Assembly (NCBI RefSeq): GCF_036785885.1
Contig: NC_092323.1
Location: forward strand, 1,528,501 to 1,592,500
Direction: 5' to 3'
DNA length: 64,000 nucleotides
From: Coffea arabica
Lineage: Eukaryota; Streptophyta; Magnoliopsida; Gentianales; Rubiaceae
The notes beneath the pieces were generated by a model, which saw only the letters and a list, made by a program, of their open reading frames with translations, was not told the origin of the DNA and searched no databases. Each line of letters starts with the position of its first letter. The first letter of the stretch is position 1. A program made the position numbers and the translations under genes. Positions 23,597-35,200 of the stretch are shown in pieces.

Positions 23597-25571
23597 TCAA
23601 GTTACATGATCATCAGAATCCATACCCGTCCTAGTCCTACTCCGGTACCTGCGACCTGGTTTCTGTGAGTTTTTACAAACCACAGTTTCAAACCCATCTT
23701 CCTCCATAGCACAGACTTCATTGTCCTGGGCATAGGCATCACCAGCTGCAATGCCAACAGCAATGGGTTTGTCCTTTGAAACTTCAACCTGGTTTTGCTT
23801 AACCCCATTCTCCTTCACCATCGACAAGTCATGCTCCTTCTTTTTTGGAGTAAAGGTCAACGGATGTTGAAAAGTGAGAGATGCCTCGTCGGGGTGCGTT
23901 TCTGCAGGGTTCACCTGATTCAGAAACTCCATGTAGGCCTTCCGATTGGATTCTTCATCTGTATCATAGGATGAAGCGAGATCATAGCGTGTATACCTTG
24001 TGGGGTTCCTTAAATAGTCCGGAATATAGTTAGAAACTCGAGGCACAGTAGACGCATCCTCCAGCAAAGCAGATTCTCCACTGGAGGAGGATTTCAGGGG
24101 GACACTAGATTCAACATCTGATGCTTTAGCTTCTACCACTAAAGATTGATTGCCAGGCAAATCAAGTGCTTCTTCTGAGGAGGAAATTTCTTCTGGCGAA
24201 CAAGTACCGAGAGCCGAATCATTGGGTCCTAAATTAGGCTGCTGCTGCTCATGGAAGCGGACACGTTTCGGTGACTTCTTGTGGATGGGGTTTTCCCTCT
24301 TCCTCAGAATTGGTTTCGGAGTGACAAGATCCTCTACTTTTTGTTGACCCTGTCTATTCGTTAGAGACGACATGCACATCTCAGAAAGTTTGGAGGTATC
24401 AAAATCTCCAGCAGCTTCTGCATCTTCCCTGAGCCTGAGTTTAGCAGCCATGTGATTTGCACGGGGGTCTCTGGGAGCATCCTTAAATGAGCTGGGAAGT
24501 TCATTGTGGGCATTTACTTCGATTCCATAGTCGACAACATCGCCCATGCATAGGATATCACCAGCTTTTTCCCTGCCTACAGCCACTTTGTCATATTCAT
24601 CTTCCTCATCCTGTAAGAATAGATACACTAGGCAGGTTATAAACAGTAAAACTGGTTGGTGACCCCTGGGAATAAAATTGTTCCTTTGTTGCAAATGCAA
24701 ATAATAGCGAGATAGTAGTATTAACAAAAGATAGACAACCATGGAGAAAGACAAGTAGTAAATGACGAGAAGCAACAGCCCCAATCAGAGTCAACAAGCC
24801 TACCATCTCCTTCTTCTTGTGGCAATGTTGTAGGGAGTCAGTGTTCAGTTTTGTTTCTCTCTTTGGTTGCTGTTGTTGTAGTTGTAGTAGTAGTTGTTGT
24901 TTTTTTAATTATTTTTTTAAACGTTTCCAGCCAGGTGATAAGCAAGAATGAGAGCTGAGCGCAGGGTATCAATGAAGAACACTGCCAGAGTAGTGCTATT
25001 ATTATTATTATTTTTTGGGGGGTTTAATTCCGCATGATAATATACACACACACATACATAGCTACCTACATCCCAAAAAGAAAGAAAGGAAGAGGAGAAT
25101 TGGGGGGTGGGATACCTCAAAGTCAAGAGTGCAGTCGAGGCCAATGGAGGATCGAATATCCCAATCTTGTCCGTCCTCGTGATCTTGGTGGCCTTTGCCC
25201 GCCGGATTGTCCTCCTCCTGCTCCTCGTTATTCCTGATGTGGTCCTGGTGGTCGTAGTTACCGCGGTCGGGATAGAGGTGCTGTCGGTGAGGTGGAGGAA
25301 GAGATAGGGCGGCAGTGGAAGGCGAGAAGGAGGAGGAGGAGGAGAGGAGAGGGTGGTGAAGGTTGGAAGGCGGGGAAGGGGAACGAGGAGGGCAGTCGGG
25401 GGAGTCTCTCTTCCATTCCTTTCTCTCAATCTCTTGGTCGGAGAGGCTCCAAAGAGAAGTCAAAGACGACGACGACGGCGGCGTATGGTTACTATTGCGA
25501 TTATTGGAAGGAGAAGAAGAGACGAGCGACCCAAAAACCCTGTCCACCCGAACCCGGAAACTGTCTTCCAT
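23597..25571 (-). CDS. TSSC4-like protein (plant homologue)
   Basis: Two exons, 25116-25571 and 23597-24610, join in phase 0 to 489 aa. The N-terminal half is rich in Ser, Pro, Asp and His. The C-terminal half holds a block at about residues 343-382 (SNYIPDYLRNPTRYTRYDL, then SNRKAYMEFL) that matches the core I remember from TSSC4 family proteins (human: PDYV.HPERWTKYSL...). Human TSSC4 is a U5 snRNP assembly chaperone, so a splicing-factor-assembly role is inferred here. Arabidopsis relatives have been labelled 'midasin-like', which I think is uninformative. A KRVRF motif near residue 267 fits the PP1-docking consensus. The start is the ATG at 25569-25571. It is divergent from the alpha-mannosidase gene, with about 640 bp between start codons. 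Exon structure is confident; function is only family-level. Confidence 0.8.
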
Positions 25572-26209
25572 CGTCTTCCTCACCCGAAGTCCAGGAGAAC
25601 ACCTCCCCTCCCTACTAGGACTAATATTGAATATATAAATAATACCTTAGCAGTAGAGCAGTAGCTAGCAAATTGATTATTGTGAAAAAGAGCAGATAGC
25701 TACACGGCAGTCAGTAGTGTATATACATCTGATGATGGCGGTGGTTCCAGTTGATATGAGACCCGATCCGACGACTGATGATGATGGAAATGTATGATCC
25801 AGCATCGTCCGTTGCACTGTTCATGTATCAATAGGCCAAACGGCCCAGTCTCCCCTGCAGTCCCCCATCCATCAGTTCACTTGCTCATTATTTAAACAGC
25901 CCAAACGGCCCAATCCCACTAACATTTGCCCTCAAAAACCCAGCCCACGCCCCCCCTCACGCTCCAATTACTGTGCTCCTCGGGGGCCCATTTTGGAGGA
26001 GTCTGCTACTACTCCATCATTTCATTTCTGCTTCTTCTTAATCATCACTAGTGCTAAGTCCGTGGTGTATTTCTTTCTTTCTTCTTCTTCCTCTTGGGTG
26101 AAGGCGTGAAGCCTCTCCCTCTCCCTCTCCTCTAAGGCAGGCCGGTGCCCTACAATCTTGTATTGGCGGTAGACGACTGCTACTACTAGTTAAATTAATT
26201 AATTAGCTG
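25572..26209. promoter_or_regulatory. shared intergenic (bidirectional) promoter region
   Basis: About 640 bp separates the divergent starts of the TSSC4-like and alpha-mannosidase genes. It must hold both 5' leaders and promoters. It includes pyrimidine-rich CTC/CTT runs near 26060-26135, typical of plant leaders. No individual binding site is claimed. Confidence 0.5.
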
Positions 26210-29200
26210 ATGAAGAAGAACATCATCATCAACAAGAACAACTTCTTCATCTTCTCGTTGTTTGAATGCGGCTGCTTCTCTATGGCTACGATCACCACCA
26301 CCATCATCATCATCATCTGCCTGCTCCCGGCGACTCAGGCCAAGTACATGTTCTACAACACTACCATGGCCATCGACCCTCACAAAATCAACGTCCACTT
26401 AGTTCCCCACTCTCACGACGACGTCGGTTGGTTGAAGACCATTGATCAGTACTATGCCGGTGCTAACAATTCCATTCGGGTCCGCCTCTCCTCCTCTCCC
26501 CTCTCCCCTCTCCCCTCTCCCTACTCCCTTTTTTTTTTTTTTTAATAAAAAAACTACTACTACTACTGCTACTATCATCTTAGCTTGTTGTTCTCTTCCC
26601 ATTTCCCCAAAATTCTGCGCCCCCCACCCTCCTCACCCCTTCATTTTCTTTCTCTTCTATGACTCCTCTCTCTCTCCCCTATTACGGTTACTCTCATTCT
26701 TAACTGCTGGTGGACTTGGTATGCGGGAGGAGGATAGCTACCCCTTATTTTACCGCCGACTAATTAATCAACCCCACCCACTATGTGCAGGGAGCTTGTG
26801 TGCAAAACGTCTTGGATTCTGTCATCTCAGCCCTTCTCGATGACCCCAATCGGAGGTTCATTTATGTCGAAATGGCATGTTCCTTCGCATATTTTACAAC
26901 GCACTGAATTTCATTTTCAGCTAGGACGGACTACTCCTTTTCTTTTCTTATTTTATTTGTCTGTTTTTAAGGTTTGTTCTAACCCAGGACAATGCTCTCA
27001 GGCATTCTTCCAGCGCTGGTGGAGGCAGCAGAGTGACACTCTCAAGGCCGAAGTCAGGGACCTTGTCAATTCTGGTCGCCTTGAATTTATGTATTTACTA
27101 ACTTATCTTTCACCGTGTCCTTTGAACTCTCCCTCGCATCAATTTTTCAGTCCACACAATTCATTTGGCTCGTCAATCTTTCTTTCTGGTTGGTTAGAAA
27201 TGGGGGCATGTGCATGCATGATGAGGCAACTCCGCATTACATTGACATGATTGATCAGACAACTCTGGGACATCGTTTTATAAAACACGAATTCAATCAG
27301 AAACCAAGAGTTGGTTGGCAGATTGATCCTTTTGGGCATTCTGCTGTTCAGGCTTATCTGCTCGGTGCTGAGGTGCAATAAGATACTATCTTGACTTTCC
27401 TATTCTACTAAATTCTTGTGCCTCCTGGTCTATATTTGTACAGTGAAAGATTGTCTTCCAACTGCACCACCTATCAACATTCTGATTCACGTCGCTACTG
27501 ATCTTATTGCAGCTGGGATTTGACTCCCTATTTTTTGCACGTATTGATTACCAAGATAGGGCTAAGCGCAAGACTGACAAGTCACTGGAGGTTGTTTGGC
27601 AGGGATCTCAGTCACTTGGCTCTTCGTCACAGGTCTTTGACTTGGAAACTCCTGGAACTCAACCTGCCTTCTTTGCTTTCCATGTTGTCTGACTCTTGGC
27701 ATGTGCTAGCTACTACTGGATGCATGGCGTGGGATACTGAACTTCTAACCATGTTTCAGTCAGAAATATAATAAAAATCTTCAACTTAGATGTGTCAACA
27801 ATCAGACTAATCTTCTAACCCTGTAAATCAGATATTCACTGGGATATTCCCCGTGCACTATAGTCCTCCTGATGGTTTCACGTTTGAAGTAAATGACGTG
27901 TCCGCTCCAATTCAGGTTTTTCATTTCTGCAATATCTTTTTCAAAATGTTGCATTTGATATTGCATGGTGGCCTTAGATCCATGGACCTGGATGCAGGAT
28001 GATCTCACCCTTTTTGACTACAATGTTAAAGAGCGAGTCGATGATTTTGTCATAGCTGCTCTGGCACAGGTATAATTTGCTGATTGCACCATATGCTCTC
28101 AAGTTTTGTTTGTGGTTTTGTTGGATATTCAATGTGCTGCTCTAGGTAGCCTCCTCAATCTCAATACGTGCATTATACTTTTGGTGGCATAGCCCTTGAT
28201 AGATTTTTCCTTGCCATTTGGTAGAAAAATTCTTTATGAAAAAGGGGATTAGAGTGCCTTGCATGGAATAATGTGTAAAAATTTTGAAATTTGGAAGTTC
28301 TTGAGAGCATTTTCAGAAATCCTCAGCTCGTGAAAAAGTTTTGAATTAGTATGTGCTCATTGTCATTTGTTTGTAGCTTCATCATTCTTTTGTCCTTTTC
28401 CAGGCAAATGTGACCAGAACAAACCATATAATGTGGACTATGGGGGAAGACTTTCGGTATCAATATGCGCTTTCATGGTTCAGGCAGATGGATAAATTTA
28501 TTCATTATGTGAACATGGTACACATTTTCTACTAGAGTTGACCAATGAAGCAGATACAAGCTTATTTATGCATATTTTCCCCCTTATAGCATCTAGTTTT
28601 ACTTTTATTAACATATTGAAACCTCTTGAGAAATACTTAGGATGGGCGTGTAAATGCTCTGTATTCTACACCATCCATTTATACAGAAGCAAAACATACT
28701 GCCAATGAGAAATGGCCGCTCAAAACTGGTGACTTCTTCCCGTGAGTAATATATATTGAATGCACGGGATATAGTGAGCTTTCTCTTCAATCACTTTTCC
28801 AGATTTTTTAACAAATATGTGATCTAGGTATGCTGATCGGGAAAATGCATATTGGACTGGTTACTTTACCAGTAGGCCAGCCTTGAAAGGTTATGTCAGA
28901 ATGATGAGTGGTTATCTTTTGGTAGGCTCTTTGTCCCCCATTACCTGATCTGAAAAGTGTGATGAAGTCATTTTTATGCTTGTGGCGTGTTGCACTTATT
29001 GAAATGTAATATTTTCCTCGGAACCATATTAGGCAGCCAGACAATTGGAATTTTTTAAAGGCCGGAGTAATTTGGGACCAAACACAGATGCACTGGCTGA
29101 TGCTCTTGCAATTGCGCAACACCATGATGCCATCACTGGAACGGAAAGAGAGCACGTGGCTGCTGATTATGCGATGAGACTTTCAATTGGCTATACAGAG

Positions 29201-32200
29201 GTGCTCATCGATCAGATCAAATATTTATGCGCAATGGATAGTCATCTCACTCTCATTTTTTGGTCCTATCAGCTCTCTGGCCTCTTACTTGTTTTATTGC
29301 AGCTATAGAACTAAATCTCTTAGCTGTTCTGAATATTGACTTTTGCAGGCTGAGAAAGTGGTGGCAGCTTCTCTGGCGTTTTTAGCAGAGTCAAAATTAA
29401 GCACTAGACACAACAATCCAGTCACTAAATTTGAGCAGGCAATACCTATATACATATCACACTTATGTAGATCCTAGAATTCTTCAGCTTATTCGCTTGC
29501 TACTTGTGGAAAAGGAGTTATGTGATTCTAGTTTTCCATACATCCTGACTTTGGTAGACAGCATTAATTTTTTTTATGGATATTTCTAGATCATTTTCAT
29601 ATAATAAACAAGTAGGTATCTGCACCCCTCGACAGTGATAAACAACTATTATGCTATAAAATGTTTACCATCTAAAGATGCTTATCTGATGAATTATCAC
29701 TATGAGTGCTCAAATTCGATTAGACGAGTTTCTGTAAACCTTTTACTACACAAGTCGTCGTAAAAAAATAGACAATGCGAGACATTATAATTGCTTAAGT
29801 GGTGTCATTTACGTGGAGTGTGATGAACCATGATAGTTACTCCAACAATCAATTCTTGTTCTGTTGGCTGTTGCATTTATAATGTTTCTGTCTGTTCATA
29901 ACTGCCCTCTCTCTTTCTGTTTGTACATGATTAAAGATATGGCCTGATCCTTATTTATGTCTGTTTTTAGTGCCCTCTACTCAATATCAGTTACTGTCCT
30001 CCTACGGAAGCCAATTTATTAAACGGGAAAAGTTTGGTATGTATATACCATTCCTTTGTTCTTTCCTGTTCATTCTTTTGTCACCTTGATGTGTGGGTTC
30101 TGTCTGTTGTCCTTATTTTTTGTTTTTTTTATTGTCACCTTTGTTAGGTTGTGGTTGCCTATAATCCTATAGGATGGAAAAGAGTTGAAATCATTCGAAT
30201 TCCTGTAAGTGTTTCCCTCAACTTTTTTGTTGTTTTTTCAATGTTTGTTGAAAAGTCTCTGCTTTTTTGGTGGAGAATTTGCGATTAGCCAGTAGATGTG
30301 ATCTAGCTTTCACCTTTGGAATGGATTCTTCTAATGACATGGGTTGTTAAGCGATACTCAGCACCAGTAACTAATGAACTGAAAAAATGTAAATGTCTTG
30401 TGTTCGTAGCTTTTTCTTTTGGGAAATTTGCCAAATTGGTCCCTAACATTTTTCAAAAAAACTTTTTTAGTCCCTAATATTTAAAATCAGCCATAATTGT
30501 CCCTAACATTTAAATTATGATCCATTTTGGTCCTAATGATTGTATTTGCTCATTTCTTTGACTAGAAATAGCACGCCTCTTTCACGTGGACATATTTTCA
30601 AGGGTAAAACCAGAAAACATACTTCATTTTGAAACTTTGGTAATTTTGGCTCTCAAAACCAAAAAGAAAAGTAATAACTATAAAAACTCAAACTTTACAT
30701 GTTCGTACTCTTCCCCTTGGTATGCATCTCCCGAATTCTCAAAAACAACCCAGGCAAATCGATTTTCATAGGGTAAATTTTCATAAAAGGAAACAGTTTT
30801 AGCCCTTTATGTGCCATAAGTAGAAAAAGAATTACAGAAAATGCAGAATCAAAGCTGAATGGAAGGCCCCAAAAATTCTCCTACCTAAATGACTTCCCTA
30901 CTCCTTAGTAACAATAGCAGAAAACTGGAGAAGTCGAATAAAATTCGCCTCGGCACAAGTTTCAAAAAAATCCCAGTTGAAGGGATTTAGAAGAAGAAGA
31001 AGAAAACCGGAAAAGAGGAAGAGACAAACAAAAAACAGCCAAAACCCACTAAAACCCTTTAAACTATTCCTCCATTACCCTCACTTTCTGTTGTACCACT
31101 AATACTACTAGCTATTGTTGCTACAAATATATAAAGCTGGAAAGGAGAGAGAAAAAGAAAGAAAGAGAGATAGAGAGAAAGAGTGAAGTGAATTGAAGAG
31201 GAAATAGCAGAGTGGAACTCAAGGCTAACAAGGCAGGGTGAGGGTGAGAGAGAGTAATGGGGTCCCGTGTACTTTTGCTTTCAACTGGAAATGAAGTGTT
31301 TTTCCAGTTTTGCCCTTGAAAATATGCCCATGTGAGAGAGGCGTGCTATTTTTAGTTGGAGAAATGAGCAAATACAAGCATTAGGACCAAAATGGATCAT
31401 AATTTAAATGTTAGGGACAATTCTGGTTGATTTTAAATGTTAGGGACTAAAAAAGTTTTTTTTGTAATGTTAGGGACCAATTTGGCAAATTTCCCTGTTC
31501 TTTTTGATTAAATTGTTTGGGGGAATGCTTGGCAAATATACCATGTTTTAAACTTGGGCTAATGTGTGATTTTTTGTGTTTTAACATGTTTTAAATTGTC
31601 AAATTATCATTGGGAAACTGAATGTTACTTGCATCAATTATTGACTTTTTCTCAAATGCCATTATGTTGCACACAATTTGATCTGAGTTTCATATTTTTT
31701 CAAGGGGATTATGTTAAAAGGATGGTACAGGTAGGTATGCTGATGTTGAGGTCTACCTGCATAAAGGACTGAGATTAGAAAATTTTTCCAAACTTCCCCT
31801 AAATCCTGTGAGGTTTGTAAATTGCGCACCAACCTTACCCAGAAAAGCATTGTAGGTACCAGGTACTGATTTCTATTTAAGAAAAATGTGTGCACAAACT
31901 TGAGGAAGTGCTCGCACACCCATTTGGGTTGGTTCCTTCTGCTTCGCCTTCAGGGACAGAAAGAATGCCCACAGCTCCAACTTTGATGAGCTGAAAATCC
32001 AATTACCACCAGAAAAGTTTTATCATATTCATTGCAGTTAATTTCAACAATAAAAAAAAAATAGAGGTAAGACACTTAGTCTAAAAGGAAGAAGTAGAAA
32101 GGAAATTATGCAGAATCCTAAGAAAATTATTCAGCCATTGATCCAGTAGTAAGGAAATGGTTTGTGCTGGTAAAACATATGTAAAGTAAGTAGTAAAAAT

Positions 32201-35200
32201 GATGATATACTATATCACAATATAGTACAATCATGAAGCAGGAAACCTTGTTGAATCATGAAGTATATTGTAGTGCATTATCTAAGACTTGTAAGCTGCA
32301 TGCAATAAACTATGCAAAGTTATTGAAAAAGATGTGAGAAAACATATCTTCTTGAAGTACAATCTATGTATGAGAAACAAACTAGGAATATTCAGTTTAA
32401 GTTTTGGGGTGAAGTCTTTACTTCAAAACCTATCGGGTAACCCCTAGTGGCAGTATATTTGAACTTGAGACCTGTCCCAAGGCCCTTTTGTGGTCCATAA
32501 GAGAGGATATCCTAAGAGCATAGACAGTGGCGAACACCCTAATGGAAAATGCCCTTTTCAAGTTTCTGGATATAAAAATGGTGAACATTTTGGAATTTGC
32601 AGGTTTCTTCCCAGGGGTTAATCGTTCAGGATTCTGATGGAAGAGAGATTGAGTCTCAGCTAATTCCTATTTCCAGTGCCTCTTTGTCAACCAGAAACTA
32701 TCATCTAAAGGGAAATTTGGGTGGATCTGCTACTGACTCGGATAAATATTGGCTCGCCTTCTCAGCATCTGTACCACCCCTTGGTTTCAGTACTTACATA
32801 GTCTCAAGCTCAAGAAAAACAGGTCAACTTATCACAACGTGTCTCACGTTGTTGTGGTTCTATATAAGAATGTAGAACCTGAATTGGTTACTATGAAAAC
32901 AGATTTGTTTTTGTTGATGTTCTTGGTTTTCTCTAATTTTTATTCCCTTTCTAAATTTTTGGGAGCAGGTTCTAGGTCTGTCATCTCCAAATGGTCTCTG
33001 TCAGAAAGAGATAGTAATAATACGATTGAAGTTGGTCAAGGAAATTTGAAACTGCTTTACACTGCAGATGAAGGAAAGCTTACCAGTTACATTAATAGCA
33101 GGAATCAGGTATGCATGTTTTTTTCCCAGATTTTTCATCTTATAATGTTTTCTTTTGGTTTCTCCCAAATTAATAGTAGCATCTACTGCCATCCACTCTC
33201 TTTTTTCCTTTATCCAATGTTAGTGTTTTGTCATTTAACTTGGAAACAGTAGTGTGATCATTGACAAAGACAATGGTTACAATCAACCTAACAAGGTTTC
33301 TTGAATCTGCTTAAAATAGGGACTTCTGAAAAGCTTATGGAATGAGGTTACAGGAAAAGATAATTCTGATATCGATTGTTGTTTGTTTCATTATAAAGGT
33401 CACAGCATTTGCTGGACAATCATATGGCTATTATTCTGGTTATAATGGTACTGACAGAGTTAATCAGGTATTTTCATCTTTTTAATGAATTCCCTATTCT
33501 TTGCATTTTTTTGTACGTCTTCTTTTTATTTAAGCATGCAACAACGTTCGTTAATTTACTGAATTGAATTCTTTATTTGGTTTTTAACTTACGGATTCTC
33601 CTTATTTTGGAAGGCATCTGGGGCATATATCTTCCGTCCAAATGGTACATTCCCTGTAAAATCTGATAGCCAGGTATTCTGTTCTTTATGGCTTTTCAGC
33701 TTTAGTATTTAGCTTGTAGTCATGTGCAATGCAGATTATGGGAAACAATTGATTTTGATCCGTCCTCCTCAATTAGGTTCCCTTGACAGTTGTGCGGGGT
33801 CCGTTATTGGATGAAATACATCAACAGCTGAGTTCATGGCTACATCAGGTGGCCTACATTTGGAAAATACGTAACAGCTTATACAATTGCTATCCTAGTT
33901 TCAATTGCAACGAGCTATCGTCGAACCTAGTTTTGTGTGCTTTCAGAAGCTGAAACTATTCTAAATAGAACTAGTTAGATTAACTTAGTCCTAACTTTTG
34001 AAGTCATGTTAATGTGTCTAATGTGAATATGAGTGCAATTAGTACCAATGTACATGATAGAATGGAGAAAAATGCTAGAAAGATCTGCGAATACCAAATG
34101 GATGATATGCAGAACAAGTTCTGGGTAGGCGCAAATTTCAATTGTTGGCACCATATACTGAGAAAGGTCATGTTTGATGTACTTAGCGGATAATGGCACA
34201 ATAAGAGATGCTACCACAGTGAAAGCAGAATATGAAATCACTACATTTCTCTCTCTTAGGGTGCACGCCTAACTGAAGAGAGTTTTGTGATCCACCAATC
34301 AGATTTACAAATTCTACTTGCTAGCCTGAACTCAGATTTATTTATTTCTTAGTTTGTCTCTGTTTCTTCTAGCAGCTTCATCCCTTTTAATTAGTTTGAT
34401 TTCTTTGTGTTCTTTGTAAAAAACTGTTATCTACATCATTGGCAAGTATATTAATTACACTAAAATCATTGTATTATTTCATGTCTTTTGATATTTATAG
34501 GAATTATAGAAATTGTACTTTTTTGTATCGCTTGAGTAAGTTATTTTAAAGGTTGTACAATATAATGAGTAAAGATACCAAATCAGATTGGGCATAAATC
34601 TTGTTAAGCACTTGGATCGCTTAGCTACCAAAAGTCAATAAAATCCATAACAACAGCAGTTTCCGTTGAGATGTAGTATCTGAGAGATCCGGTTGAAACT
34701 TATCGATTGGCTTGCTAATGCAAGGATTTTTAACGTTGACTGATGAAAGTTGAATTTAGACAGGTCACAAGGGTATACAAGGAGAAGGAACACGCTGAAG
34801 TTGAGTTTACTGTAAGTTCACCTTTATTATTCTCATAGGCTCTTATGGTCGCTTGATGTTCTAACTTTCACATGTCTATTATCAGATTGGTCCTATACCT
34901 GTGGATGATGGTGTTGGTAAGGAAGTAATAGCTAGAATTGCCACCTCCTTGAGGAGCAATAGAACTTTCTATACAGATTCTAATGGGAGAGATTTCATCA
35001 AAAGAGTACGTATATGCTTGATCACCAATTTACATAACTATATGAACCTAATTTTAGTTTCTGTTGATATTCACAAGAAGAGAGAAGCCAAGGGTCTTTG
35101 TCTGGTAGCGTGCCCTTGTGCATAAATATATATTTTTGGAGCTTGTTAGTTCTTTCCTCCACCTTTTGAACCCCCTATATAAAAGGATAAAGAAGAGTTG

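Noticed and set aside
24917-25664. Several long frames on both strands around the TSSC4-like first exon
   Set aside because: They arise from low-complexity Ser/Pro/Arg-type codon repeats; only the frame joining at 25116 to the conserved C-terminal half makes family sense.
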